From NCBI RefSeq assembly GCF_000763315.1, contig NZ_JPST01000022.1, positions 18,520-82,519 on the forward strand: 64,000 nt of DNA, in the 5' to 3' direction. Every line of letters starts with the position of its first letter. Within the stretch, counting starts at the first letter, position 1. Below, piece by piece: positions 52,588 to 62,053 of the stretch. The notes beneath the pieces were generated by a model. It was given only the letters and a program-made list of their open reading frames with translations, made no database searches and was not told the DNA's origin. Both the position numbers and the translations under genes were made by a program. The DNA comes from Thermoactinomyces daqus (GTDB taxonomy: Bacteria > Bacillota > Bacilli > Thermoactinomycetales > Thermoactinomycetaceae).

Positions 52588-53505
52588 ATGAAATACAATT
52601 CGTTAGGAAATACAGGTATTTATGTTTCCGAACTGGGCTTTGGGTGTTCTCCATTGGGTGGAGTTTTTGGATTTATAGAGGAAAAAGAAGCTATCAAGGC
52701 GGTTCGTACTGCTATAGAGCTTGGCATTACTTATTTTGATGTTTCCCCATATTATGGATCAACACGGGCAGAGTTGGTTTTAGGAAAGGCTTTAAAAGGA
52801 GTACATCGTGACCAATTTGTACTTAGTACCAAAGTAGGGCGGTATGACGACAAAGTTTTTGATTTTTCTAAGGACCGAATATTGAAAAGTATACATGAGA
52901 GCTTATTACGGCTTGGTGTGGATGAACTTGATTTAGTGTTTGTTCATGATGTTGAATTTGGTTCCACAAATCAAATTATTCAAGAGACACTCCCTGCTTT
53001 ACATGCTCAGAAAAGAGCAGGACTAGTAAAGGCTATAGGTGTTTCTGGGTTGCCTATCGCAAATCTTAGAGAAATTGTTAAAACTGGATTAGTAGATGTT
53101 GTTCTTTCATATTGTCAATATACATTATTTAACACAACTTTAGGGCATCATTTAAATTGGTTTTCTGAACAAAGTGTAGGTGTAATAAATGCTTCACCTT
53201 TTGCAATGGGGCTACTTACAAATGAAGGCCCTCCCTTATGGCACCCAGCATCTCCGACAATTCGAAAAAAATGTGCACAAGTAGCTAACGTGGCGCGATC
53301 CCGTGGTTTGGATTTGGCTCAATTAGCGTTCCATTTTTCAATAGAAGCAAAAGGAGTTGCATCGACGCTTGTTGGTATGAAGTCTGAAGCTCAGGTTAGG
53401 AAAAATATGAGTTGGTTGAAAGAACCTATTGATGAAGAGGCCATGATTTGGATTCGGTCACGTTTTAAGTCGATACAGAATCAAATTTGGCCAAGCGGAT
53501 TTTAG
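52588..53505 (+). CDS. Aldo/keto reductase
   Basis: 305 residues with the AKR barrel: GLGFGCSPLGG-like start (LGFGCSPLGGVFG), catalytic Asp/Tyr in YFDVSPYYG, Lys in LSTKVG, His in VFVHD. The nearest resemblance is to L-galactose/L-fucose dehydrogenase-type AKRs (tentative), which fits the neighbouring sugar-lactone oxidase fragment because these oxidise aldoses to lactones. GGGGAGG lies 8 bp before the ATG. The DNA is clearly more AT-rich than the first 50 kb. Confidence 0.82.
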   Translation: MKYNSLGNTGIYVSELGFGCSPLGGVFGFIEEKEAIKAVRTAIELGITYFDVSPYYGSTRAELVLGKALKGVHRDQFVLSTKVGRYDDKVFDFSKDRILKSIHESLLRLGVDELDLVFVHDVEFGSTNQIIQETLPALHAQKRAGLVKAIGVSGLPIANLREIVKTGLVDVVLSYCQYTLFNTTLGHHLNWFSEQSVGVINASPFAMGLLTNEGPPLWHPASPTIRKKCAQVANVARSRGLDLAQLAFHFSIEAKGVASTLVGMKSEAQVRKNMSWLKEPIDEEAMIWIRSRFKSIQNQIWPSGF

Positions 53506-53543
53506 AAAAGAGATCCAAAATTCTCTGAAAGGAGAAGTTAATT

Positions 53544-54644
53544 TTGAGGATACTTATTGTTGCTGAACGCTGTTCGATTTTCTTTGGAAAGTACATTGAT
53601 TATATGGCTGAAGCTCTCATAGCATTGGGATGTACACCTTTTTTGCTTGCTGGAGAAGAATATTCTGGCCGAATGGCCAATCAGATTGAAGTTATATATT
53701 CTAACTCCTTTAAAAAATATGCAAGCAATTTAGATGAGCACAGATATCTCGAAGTGTTTAGAATTGCATCAAAATTAGGTATTTATCATGTTCACTTTAT
53801 CTTTTTATTTGATCCTCATCGCCTCTTTCTTGCTTTGAATTCGGGGGCACAATCGAACAGATTGATATTCACATACTCGATTTTTGGACTAGCTGAATAT
53901 GCAACCAAGCCTATATATGCTAGGTTTCATGAAGAAATGCTAAAGATGTCATCGATACGTCGAGTGCTTATACATTCTATATTCCCCGAAGCTATGGATG
54001 GTTTATCCAAGGATTGGAGTATTCTTCAATCTCCCAAGGTATCTTTTGTGCATGATCCTCTTTACGATCCTCCAGATGCTTTTAAACAGAGTCGATTTGA
54101 AGCTCGTCAATCTCTTGACATTCCAATGGAGCAAAAGGTTTTTCTTTACTTTGGCACATACTATCGTAAAAAAGGAGCAGACTTATTACTTTCTGCTGCT
54201 GAAGCTTGTCAAAATCTGCAGAATGTCTGTTTTCTTTTCGCTGGGAGCACTAAAACGGCGCCACATAATTTTAATCGTAATGCACTTAATCTACCAAATG
54301 TACGCGTTGATGATCGAATTATCGATGAGGATACTGCCTATAAGTATTTTATTGCTGCTGATTTAATTATCCAACCCTATCGTCTAGAGTATCAATATGA
54401 TACAAGCGGAGTCCTTGTTCAATCCTGTCTTGCTAAACGTCCAACACTCGTTCCAAATATTACACCATTTAAAGAAACAGTTGGTGCTTATCGCTTAGGA
54501 TTAACTTTTGACTGTGAAAATGTTGATAGCCTTATTAATGCAATCAACCAATTTTATAAGGAATCATTTCAACTAGGCGATTGTCAGAAATACATTAATA
54601 CAATTGAATCTTGGAAGGATTTAGCTCAATTGATTTTATATTAA
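53544..54644 (+). CDS. GT-B glycosyltransferase (GT4-like)
   Basis: 366 residues. The C-terminal half has the GT-B nucleotide-sugar domain (VFLYFGTYYRKKGADLLLSA, VRVDDRIIDEDTAYKYFIAA, then DTSGVLVQSCLAKRPTLVPN). The N-terminal acceptor half is not assignable. With ManC and a phosphosugar mutase nearby, GDP-mannose or a related donor is likely. The TTG start has AAAGGAG upstream. Confidence 0.78.
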   Translation: MRILIVAERCSIFFGKYIDYMAEALIALGCTPFLLAGEEYSGRMANQIEVIYSNSFKKYASNLDEHRYLEVFRIASKLGIYHVHFIFLFDPHRLFLALNSGAQSNRLIFTYSIFGLAEYATKPIYARFHEEMLKMSSIRRVLIHSIFPEAMDGLSKDWSILQSPKVSFVHDPLYDPPDAFKQSRFEARQSLDIPMEQKVFLYFGTYYRKKGADLLLSAAEACQNLQNVCFLFAGSTKTAPHNFNRNALNLPNVRVDDRIIDEDTAYKYFIAADLIIQPYRLEYQYDTSGVLVQSCLAKRPTLVPNITPFKETVGAYRLGLTFDCENVDSLINAINQFYKESFQLGDCQKYINTIESWKDLAQLILY

Positions 54645-54732
54645 ATTAAATCAGCTCACTTTGTTGAGATTCAGAGCAATTTTTAAAGTAAGACAGTAGT
54701 CTTAAGATACTCGAGTTTAGGAAGTGAGACTA

Positions 54733-55740
54733 ATGAAACTTGTTTTGTTATCTGGAGGATCTGGAAAGAGGCTATGGCCTTTATCCAATGGGAGACAAGC
54801 AAAACAGTTCCTGAAATTGTTATCTGATGAGAATGGTCATCTTCATTCTATGCTTCAGAGAATTTGGAGGCAATTAAGTAAGGCGAATCTAACTGATTCT
54901 ACAATTATAACAGCCGGCAAAATGCAAGTAGATTTAGTTAGAGATCAGTTAGGTTTTAATGTTAATTGCCTTATTGAACCATCTTGTCGTGATACTTTTC
55001 CTTCGATAGCATTATCAACAGCTTATTTATATTCTTGTCAAGAGGGAGATCGTAACGAAGTTATCGTAGTGTTGCCTGTAGACTCCTATGTAGAGGACAA
55101 GTTTTATGAAGAATTGAAAAAGATTGACAGGGTTATTAACACGAGCGGTGCCGATATTGCTTTGGTTGGTGTTAATCCTTCACATCTCTCAACTAAGTAT
55201 GGTTACATTGTTCCGGAAAAAGAACAGACAAAAAATAATTATTTGAGGGTTCTGGGATTTGAAGAAAAACCTACCCCTTTAAGAGCTAGTGAACTTATAA
55301 ATGTTGGAGCTCTGTGGAACAGTGGTGTATTTGCTTTTAAAACAGGTTACATCTTGGACATTTTGGAACAAATGGATCTTCCTACTGAATACGAAGATTT
55401 AAATCGAAAATATCGAAAGTTACCTAATATTAGTTTTGATTACCAGGTTGTTGAGAAAGCTAGAAATATTGTAGTTGTGAAATATGAAGGCTTTTGGAAA
55501 GATCTTGGCACTTGGGATGATCTTACAGAGGAGATAAATCCTAATATTATGGGGCTTGGAAAGATGAGTAAGGATTCAATTAATACTCACATAATAAATC
55601 AATTGGACATTCCAATTCTTGTATTGGGTGTTTCAAATCTTGTTGTGATAGCGAGTCCTGATGGAGTTTTGGTAACTGATAAAGTAGCTAGTGTTCGATT
55701 GAAAGAACAGATCGAAGAATTAAAAAGTAGGGAAATGTAA
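54733..55740 (+). CDS. manC: Mannose-1-phosphate guanylyltransferase-like enzyme
   Basis: 335 residues, single nucleotidyltransferase domain: GGSGKRLWPLSNGRQAKQFL at the N-terminus, IEPSCRDTFPSIALS, VLPVDSYVE, FEEKPTP, and NSGVFAF. It lacks the C-terminal isomerase domain of bifunctional ManC. It makes a GDP-sugar (probably GDP-mannose) from the hexose-1-phosphate supplied by the mutase encoded at 56455. ATG 54733 is 8 bp after AGGAAG. Confidence 0.85.
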   Translation: MKLVLLSGGSGKRLWPLSNGRQAKQFLKLLSDENGHLHSMLQRIWRQLSKANLTDSTIITAGKMQVDLVRDQLGFNVNCLIEPSCRDTFPSIALSTAYLYSCQEGDRNEVIVVLPVDSYVEDKFYEELKKIDRVINTSGADIALVGVNPSHLSTKYGYIVPEKEQTKNNYLRVLGFEEKPTPLRASELINVGALWNSGVFAFKTGYILDILEQMDLPTEYEDLNRKYRKLPNISFDYQVVEKARNIVVVKYEGFWKDLGTWDDLTEEINPNIMGLGKMSKDSINTHIINQLDIPILVLGVSNLVVIASPDGVLVTDKVASVRLKEQIEELKSREM

Positions 55741-56023
55741 AGCTGCAATCACATTTTTTCTATGTTTCGCACCTATCAGGAAGTGAAATAACAGGTCTGA
55801 CATCCAGCTTCACTGCTGTAATAGTCTAAACTTCGCTAGATATTATTCAGTCTAAACTGGAAATACTTTAATTGAAGCGGACATATGACATAAAATGAGA
55901 TTGTGATCATTGCTCAGAATGAAGCAGGTTGCAGAACAAGTGGCTTTTGATATGTCTTTAATTGCAAGTAATACAGCTTTTAAAATCCTTTCATTTAACT
56001 CCAAAAAGAAACGGAGAAGAAAG
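55741..56023. other. Gene-free stretch
   Basis: No credible gene or RNA seen. AGTCTAAACT occurs twice (near 55826 and 55851), possibly remnant sequence. Confidence 0.4.
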
Positions 56024-56318
56024 AATGAACAAAGATATTCTTGAATTGATTAACCGTCGTCGTCGACAAATCCTAATCCACTCTTTTTTGTATTATCGGA
56101 TGAACACCTCAGTAATTCCGGATTTAACTTTTGATCAATGGGCAAGAGAATTAGCGGAATTACAACGGAAGTATCCTGAAATCTCATGTGAAGGTATTTT
56201 TGCTGATGCCTTTGCAGATTTCTCCGAATCAATAACAGGTTTTAATCTCCCACTTAACGATCCGTGGGTAATAGCAACGGGAATGTATATCCTTAGAATT
56301 TGTAATGAGAAACAATGA
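56024..56318 (+). CDS. Small protein resembling the Ia domain of NAD-dependent DNA ligase
   Basis: 97 residues. LINRRRRQILIHSFLYYRMN followed by LTFDQWARELAELQRKYPEI matches the helical pattern of the LigA Ia domain (LINxHNxxYYxxDxPxISDxEYDxLxxELxxLExxHPEL), which binds the nicotinamide half of NAD. The adenylation domain is absent, so it cannot be a ligase. Stand-alone proteins of this type occur in phages and mobile elements (recall). GGAGAAG precedes the ATG. It splits manC from the mutase gene. Confidence 0.6.
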
Positions 56319-56454
56319 ATTCAGATTTCTAAGTCAATACATCAAAGTCGAGTCATTTAAAGCTGCATTTAACGGTTTGAGAACCGGCTTGAGGAAGGTA
56401 TCTACCTGTTCTATCAGGATTTTTGAGAAGTAAAATCAGAGCGGAGCGATAACC

Positions 56455-58152
56455 ATGAATTACAGGGATGCCTTTGATTACTGGATGACAGATTCCTTTT
56501 TTGATGAGAAAACAAAACTGGAACTTTCGATGTTGACTGATGAAAAGGAAATCGAGGATCGCTTCTATCAAGACCTTAAATTTGGAACTGGTGGTGTTCG
56601 TGGGCTAATAGGTGCGGGGACCAATCGCATTAATCTTTACACTATCAGAAAGATTACCTGTGGCTTGGCGAACTATCTACAGGCAGAATTTGGAGAACAG
56701 GCAAAAAGGCAGGGGGTTGCCATTGCTTTTGACTCCAGGCTGAATTCAAGTGCCTTTGCCAAGGAAGCGGCACTTGTTTTGTGCGCTACTGGTATTAAAG
56801 TCTTTTTGTTTGACCGACTGATGCCCACACCAGTTTTGTCGTTTACGGTCAAACATCTGGGCTGTATTGCTGGCATTGTCATTACGGCGAGCCATAATCC
56901 CAAGGACTACAACGGTTATAAAGTTTATGACAATAAAGGCTGTCAACTCGTTCCAAGATATACCGATCGCATAACTCGCTATGTAGATGCAGTCACCGAT
57001 TTAACAAAGATCTCAGTTGCCAATTACGAACAAGCGATGGCGGAAGGAATGCTAAAAATAATTGGTACTGAGGTGTTGGATGCGTTTATTGATGAAGTGC
57101 TGATGCAGACGTGTTTTGACGATGCTGACGCTAAGGCTGCATTAAAGATCGTATACACTCCACTTCATGGTACAGGCAATTTACCAGTACGTTCTGTTTT
57201 AGAGCGGGACGGTTTTACTGGCGTATCTGTTGTAAAAGCGCAGGAGTTTCCCGACAGCTCCTTTTCCACTGTGAGTTCTCCAAACCCCGAGGACCGGAGC
57301 GCTCTGGAACTAGGTATCGAGCAGGCAATCGCAGGGGGTGATGATATCGTACTCGGTACTGACCCGGACTGTGACAGAGTGGGAGTAGCGGTTCGGAGCG
57401 GTGAAGGTTTTACACTACTGACTGGTAACCAAATTGGCGCACTGCTGGTCCATTTCGTTCTCTCGCAGAGAAAGCATGCTCTTAATGAGAAGTCTACGTT
57501 GGTCAAGACCATCGTTACAGATGAACTTGGTGCAAAGATTGCCCAATCGTATGGACTAAACATTGTTGATACATTGACCGGTTTTAAATACATTGGTGAT
57601 CAAATCACTCTCTATGAACAGACGGGTGAAAAGGAATTTTTTATCGGTTATGAGGAAAGCTACGGTTTTCTGGTCGGCATGCATGCCCGTGATAAGGACG
57701 CGATAGTCGCATCGATGCTCATTTGTGAGATGGCGGCTTATTATAAGACCCAGGGCAAGACCTTGCTCAATGTACTGAGTGATATTTATGAACACTATGG
57801 TTATTATTTTAATGCGATCGATTCCTTCGAGTTCAATGGCAAGGTTGGCGTTGAGGAAATGCAGTCTATGATGACTACTCTCCGAAATAAAGGGACTACG
57901 TTGATAACTGGAATTATAGAAATCCGGGATTACAGCACAGGGATTGACGGACTGCCAAAGTCTAATGTGCTTAAATATATCTTAAACGACGGATCGTGGA
58001 TAGCAATACGCCCGTCAGGTACTGAACCTAAGATTAAGGTCTATTATTCCGTCTACCAGCCGGATGCCTACAGCGCACAGAAGCGTCTTGAAATGATACA
58101 AACTACGATTAGGAAAGAAATAAAAAATGAATGTGAAATTGCTATAAATTGA
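56455..58152 (+). CDS. Phosphohexomutase (phosphoglucomutase/phosphomannomutase)
   Basis: 565 residues, full length for the PgcA/ManB type. Phosphoserine loop TASHNP, metal loop GTDPDCDR, sugar loop GYEESYGF and phosphate loop RPSGTEPK are all present. It interconverts hexose-6- and hexose-1-phosphates and would feed ManC. Base composition is less AT-rich than the preceding genes, so it may have a different origin. Confidence 0.9.
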   Translation: MNYRDAFDYWMTDSFFDEKTKLELSMLTDEKEIEDRFYQDLKFGTGGVRGLIGAGTNRINLYTIRKITCGLANYLQAEFGEQAKRQGVAIAFDSRLNSSAFAKEAALVLCATGIKVFLFDRLMPTPVLSFTVKHLGCIAGIVITASHNPKDYNGYKVYDNKGCQLVPRYTDRITRYVDAVTDLTKISVANYEQAMAEGMLKIIGTEVLDAFIDEVLMQTCFDDADAKAALKIVYTPLHGTGNLPVRSVLERDGFTGVSVVKAQEFPDSSFSTVSSPNPEDRSALELGIEQAIAGGDDIVLGTDPDCDRVGVAVRSGEGFTLLTGNQIGALLVHFVLSQRKHALNEKSTLVKTIVTDELGAKIAQSYGLNIVDTLTGFKYIGDQITLYEQTGEKEFFIGYEESYGFLVGMHARDKDAIVASMLICEMAAYYKTQGKTLLNVLSDIYEHYGYYFNAIDSFEFNGKVGVEEMQSMMTTLRNKGTTLITGIIEIRDYSTGIDGLPKSNVLKYILNDGSWIAIRPSGTEPKIKVYYSVYQPDAYSAQKRLEMIQTTIRKEIKNECEIAIN

Positions 58153-58242
58153 AGTTAACGGGTAATGGCAAGTTCAAAAAATGTTCAATGAAAAGTGGCC
58201 CGCATGAGGCAAAAATCAGGGTCGTTTTTGGGATTAATCAGG

Positions 58243-58273
58243 CTTCTAACAGACCTTTTAATGAAACTTCTAA
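58243..58273. repeat. Three 12-bp-period repeats, copy 1
   Basis: CTTCTAA, CTTTTAA and CTTCTAA begin at 58243, 58255 and 58267, exactly 12 bp apart. The same arrangement recurs at 63730-63760. The motif AGGGTTTATT follows downstream in both copies, and a tRNA-like 3' end after that. Confidence 0.65.
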
Positions 58274-58373
58274 TGTGCGGCACAATCTGGGGTTTCAGTC
58301 AGTTTGGTGAAATCGGCAGAACCTTTGATTGACTAGGGTTTATTCATTTTTAATGGTTCTAATTAACCCTATG

Positions 58374-58425
58374 CCTTTCACTCGTAATGAAGGGGTCGCA
58401 GGTTCGAGTCCTGTCTACAGTACCA
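58374..58425 (+). tRNA. tRNA-Thr(CGT) 3' fragment
   Basis: Contains the anticodon arm (TTTCA-CTCGTAA-TGAAG, anticodon CGT), variable loop, T arm (GCAGG-TTCGAGT-CCTGT) and the acceptor 3' strand ending CTACAGTACCA. No D arm or 5' acceptor strand precedes it, so it is not a functional tRNA. Partial tRNA 3' ends are the usual scar of integration into a tRNA gene. Confidence 0.75.
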
Positions 58426-58489
58426 AAGAAAAGCCCGGAGTTTTGGACTTAACCCTGTCAAGTAGACTATGTAAATAAAGCCCGAGTAT

Positions 58490-59056
58490 TTATGCGGCGA
58501 TCGCTTCCCGGTATTCGACCGGGGACCGATCGCCAAGTCGCTTTTGGGAGCGTTCATGGTTATAGAACATAATATACTGATCAATAGCTCGATGCAACTC
58601 ATCAAGGGTTTCCGGACATTGAAGGGACAACATCTCCGACTTAAGATGGGAAAAGAACGATTCGATACAAGCATTATCTAGGCAGTTCCCTTTACGCGAA
58701 TGGCTCCCAACCATTCCTGGTTGCTCGAGTTTCTTGCTATACTGCCGGGAAGTGTACTGGAAACCTTGATCTGAATGAATCAGGGTTTTCACCACTTCTC
58801 TGTTATCACATGCTTTCTCCAATGTTTTCATGACCAATGACAGATCATTTCGTTTCGAGACGTGATAAGCGATGATTTCATTATTGTATAAATCCTGAAT
58901 CGCAGATAGATATACGAAGCCACCATGGATCGGCAGATAAGTAACATCCGTCACCCATTTCTTGTTCAGCGCTGCTGCGCTGAACTTTCGATTCAAACGG
59001 TTTGGAAATACAACGGACTGCTGCTTTCCAAAGAAACGCCTCTTTTTACGGATCAC
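58490..59056 (-). pseudogene. IS3-family transposase OrfB, C-terminal part
   Basis: 188 residues of the DDE (rve) integrase domain: WVTDVTY (first Asp), LIHSDQGFQYTS (second Asp), NACIESFFSHLKSE (Glu) and YNHERSQKRLGDRSPVEYR. The N-terminal ~90 residues of OrfB and all of OrfA are missing; an IS21 relic adjoins at the broken end. The element is inactive. The fragment starts 64 bp after the tRNA-Thr scar. Confidence 0.88.
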
Positions 59057-59071
59057 AGGTTGCCGCAGTAA

Positions 59072-59302
<231 letters not shown>

Positions 59303-59375
59303 CAAAACGCCGGGATGGGTCAATTTTAAACCGGCTGAAGTGGGTTAATTTAATTCCGGCGTTGACATTGGGACA
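59303..59375 (+). mobile_element. IS21-type right end
   Basis: The stretch after the istB stop (GGGTCAATTTTAAACCGGC, GGGTTAATTTAATTCCGGCG) contains the repeated GGGT(C/T)AATTT units seen at IS21 termini. The left end and transposase are not in the window. Confidence 0.55.
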
Positions 59376-59544
59376 TTGAACAGATCATGGGGTATCTATA
59401 CTCTACATCATTTGCAGCCAAATCCTTATTTAAGAACAAATTCGATGCATTTGATCAAGAGGCACGACAGCTTTTACAGCCATCAATCCAAATGGCTCTT
59501 TTGAAGATCATTTGTCCATCAATGTGATTGTTGGATGGAAATAA
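59372..59544 (+). pseudogene. SAM-dependent methyltransferase, C-terminal fragment with frameshift
   Basis: IEQIMGYLYSTSFAAKSLF and FDAFDQEARQLLQPS are followed in another frame by NPNGSFEDHLSINVIVGWK and a stop. This is the tail of a class I methyltransferase interrupted by a frameshift near 59483; the core is deleted. Confidence 0.65.
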
Positions 59545-59601
59545 ACTGTAGTGGACCCCATTTGCCGTATTCAAAAATGAATGAAACCAGGGGGAATCTG
59601 C

Positions 59602-60240
59602 TTGAATCAAATCCTTATTCTTATAGGCGGTGGCCGGCACAACACTTCAGAACTAGATTCTGTCAACGCTGCGATTGCTCCGATCCTCCGAGGTAAAGAG
59701 AGGATGCTGATCATCCCGTTTGCTGCTGAACCACAAAAAGTTGAGAAGTGGTTTGATCAAGTAAAGAACCACTACTCACTTTTGGGTGTAAAAGAGTTTG
59801 AACTCATGAAGGAAGACAACACTCGGAACATGAAACAGCAGATAGATTCAGCTCACATTCTCTTTTTGACGGGTGGCCGACCTGACCGTCTTCTGGATCA
59901 AATCCATCATTTGAAGCTGCTTTCAGTTTTCCAAGCATTTACCGGAACGATCATCGGGTTTAGCAAAGGAGCACTGGCCTTGTGTGAGCAGTGTCTCATC
60001 ACCAAAGATGACGACTTTCCCGAGACATTGGTGAGACGAGGACTTGGTTTGTTTCCGGAAATGGTTGAAGTTCATTACAAACCTCAGATCGATTCTGAAC
60101 TTATTCCCCTTGCAAAAGTCCAGCCAATTTATGCAATTCCAGACGGGTCTGCTCTGATTGTGAAAGGAACCGCGATCCAAGTAGTAAGTAACGTGGTTCT
60201 TTTTGATTTGAGAAAAAGGAAGAAAGGAGATCGATACTGA
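59602..60240 (+). CDS. Peptidase E-like (family S51) protein
   Basis: About 212 residues with the S51/class I amidotransferase-like fold: ILIGGG start, LFLTGGRPD, nucleophile Ser in GFSKGALAL and VEVHYKP near the end. Classical peptidase E has GxSAGA; the Lys here is unusual. Family members cleave Asp-X dipeptides or related bonds in the cytoplasm. TTG 59602 follows AGGGGGAA by 7 bp; ATG 59581 lies upstream in frame. It is the only apparently intact gene in the relic zone. Confidence 0.75.
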   Translation: MNQILILIGGGRHNTSELDSVNAAIAPILRGKERMLIIPFAAEPQKVEKWFDQVKNHYSLLGVKEFELMKEDNTRNMKQQIDSAHILFLTGGRPDRLLDQIHHLKLLSVFQAFTGTIIGFSKGALALCEQCLITKDDDFPETLVRRGLGLFPEMVEVHYKPQIDSELIPLAKVQPIYAIPDGSALIVKGTAIQVVSNVVLFDLRKRKKGDRY

Positions 60241-60266
60241 TGGTGCCATTCCACACCAAATGATTG

Positions 60267-60416
60267 ATGTTGCGTCCTTTTAGCATGGACGATGCCGAGA
60301 GGGTTAACCTACTGGCAGGCGAGTGGGAGGTAGCTAATACGACCGCCACGATTCCTCATCCCACCACACGGCGGCTTTGGGACGGGGTTAGAAAGATTAA
60401 CAATGCAATTGCTTGA
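60267..60416 (+). pseudogene. GNAT acetyltransferase N-terminal fragment
   Basis: 49 residues, [20 protein letters not shown] then [11 protein letters not shown], the N-terminal signature of RimJ/RimL-type GNAT enzymes. Homology stops at IPHP; the acetyl-CoA-binding part is absent. The following stretch 60417-60657 shows no gene. Confidence 0.7.
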
Positions 60417-60657
60417 GCTTCAAAATGTAAGAAATGCAAGTTTGTTCCCCATCAATATTAAAGGCTGTGACCTGTTTCCAATTTCACGGCCAAAAATTGA
60501 AGAATAAAGCTGAAGTGCACTTCTTAAAATTGACACGGAAAAAGAAGAATCTACCCAGTTTTTTAGCTGTAGTAGATTCTTCTTTGTAGGTTTTCCTTGT
60601 TCACTCTTCTCCCTCAATGACTTTTCTACCATTATTCTACAAGCAGCAGTCACAATT

Positions 60658-60957
60658 TTACATCTCATCTCTTTGTTGCTGATTTCTGTATTCGATAATT
60701 TCTATTTGCCCCTCTGTTGCTAATCCGGATAATAATTGACGATTAAATTCATCTAAAATATTTTCTCTGTTATATATAAGAATAGCATCAAATTCGTTTA
60801 GCTTATTTAAAATTTCAAAGAGCCCGTCACTGGAATTGCAAGCTTCAACAGTTCTACCTGCTAATTCCCAATTTTTCTTCTTAACATATTCCCTCAGCTT
60901 TTTTATAATATATCCTACGTTTTCCTGTTCCTGACAATATATGATTACTCTCTTCAT
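60658..60957 (-). CDS. Small protein, possibly a resolvase-like N-terminal domain
   Basis: About 99 residues. RVIIYCQEQENVGYIIKKLR at the N-terminus and FDAILIYNRENILDEFNRQL later resemble the first strand and the DxxxVYxxDRLxR region of serine recombinases, but the catalytic Ser motif and DNA-binding domain are lacking. The function is unknown. ATG 60957 has AGGTGA upstream. It is divergent from the methyltransferase gene and could be a regulator of the restriction system, by position only. Confidence 0.5.
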   Translation of the reverse strand: MKRVIIYCQEQENVGYIIKKLREYVKKKNWELAGRTVEACNSSDGLFEILNKLNEFDAILIYNRENILDEFNRQLLSGLATEGQIEIIEYRNQQQRDEM

Positions 60958-61037
60958 TTCAATCACCTAGACTTTGGTAAAAGGACATAACCCCACTTTC
61001 TAATTTATCACATAACGGACCTGTCTCAGAATGGTTA

Positions 61038-61046
61038 TGTTATAAT
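61038..61046 (+). promoter_or_regulatory. Extended -10 promoter of the restriction-modification genes
   Basis: TGTTATAAT contains TG-n-TATAAT with TATAAT at 61041-61046, 30 bp before the methyltransferase start. No clear -35. Confidence 0.55.
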
Positions 61047-61075
61047 AGACCAAGCAGTATTAATGGAGGTAAACT

Positions 61076-62053
61076 ATGTTCACTTTTATAGACTTGTTCG
61101 CAGGCATTGGAGGAATACGGATAGCTTTTGAAAGGGCAGGAGGACGCTGCGTATTTTCTTCTGAGTGGGATGTGAAAGCACAAGAAACTTATTATGCTAA
61201 TTTCGGAGAAAAACCCGCCGGTGATATTCGCGAGGTCCATGATCAAGTTCCAGATCATGACATCTTATTAGCGGGTTTCCCTTGCCAGCCGTTTTCAATA
61301 GCGGGAGTTTCAAAAAAGAAGTCTCTTGGTCAAGCGCATGGATTTGCGGACGAAACGCAGGGGACATTATTTTTTGAAGTGGCCAAAATTCTTCGGAACA
61401 AGAAACCCAAGGCTTTTTTGCTTGAAAATGTAAAGAACTTACGTTCTCATGACAAAGGCAGGACATTTCGTATTATTAAAAATGTGCTTGAGAATGAATT
61501 GGGATACACGGTTTATCATGAAGTTTTGGATGCAAAAGGACTGGTTCCCCAGCATCGTGAGAGGATTTTTATAGTTGGTTTTCGGGAACAAATTCACTTT
61601 GAATTCCCCCAACTGCCGAAAGAAGGCCCGCCAATAAGATCGATTCTGGAACCAGAGGTTGATGAAAAATATACTCTGTCAGATAAGCTCTGGTCATATC
61701 TCCAATCCTATGCTGAAAAACATCGCGCCAAGGGGAACGGATTTGGGTACGGGCTTGTGGATCTGGACAGTTATTCAAGGACTTTATCTGCTCGTTATTA
61801 TAAAGATGGTTCCGAAATTCTGATACCTCAGGAAGGAAAAAACCCCAGAAGACTGACACCAAGAGAATGTGCCAGACTTCAGGGATTTCCGGAAGACTTT
61901 AAGATAGTGGTATCGGATACCGCTGCATATAAGCAGTTTGGTAATTCAGTAGCTGTTCCTGTAGTGGAGGCAGTGGCAAAAAACATGATAATTGCGCTGG
62001 AAAAAAACATTAGCATTACAAAAGACAGAGAGGAAAAAGAGCAAAATGCATGA
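61076..62053 (+). CDS. DNA (cytosine-5) methyltransferase, EcoRII/Dcm-like
   Basis: 325 residues with the ordered 5mC motifs: I ([12 protein letters not shown]), IV (GFPCQPFS, catalytic Cys), VI (FLLENVKNL), VIII ([10 protein letters not shown]) and X ([11 protein letters not shown]). The target-recognition region ([34 protein letters not shown]) resembles Dcm and M.EcoRII, which methylate the inner C of CCWGG. GGAGGT precedes the ATG. The restriction gene overlaps its 3' end. The target site is inferred from the partner enzyme. Confidence 0.92.
   Translation: MFTFIDLFAGIGGIRIAFERAGGRCVFSSEWDVKAQETYYANFGEKPAGDIREVHDQVPDHDILLAGFPCQPFSIAGVSKKKSLGQAHGFADETQGTLFFEVAKILRNKKPKAFLLENVKNLRSHDKGRTFRIIKNVLENELGYTVYHEVLDAKGLVPQHRERIFIVGFREQIHFEFPQLPKEGPPIRSILEPEVDEKYTLSDKLWSYLQSYAEKHRAKGNGFGYGLVDLDSYSRTLSARYYKDGSEILIPQEGKNPRRLTPRECARLQGFPEDFKIVVSDTAAYKQFGNSVAVPVVEAVAKNMIIALEKNISITKDREEKEQNA

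Noticed and set aside
58374..58425. Functional tRNA-Thr
   Set aside because: The 5' acceptor strand and D arm are missing.
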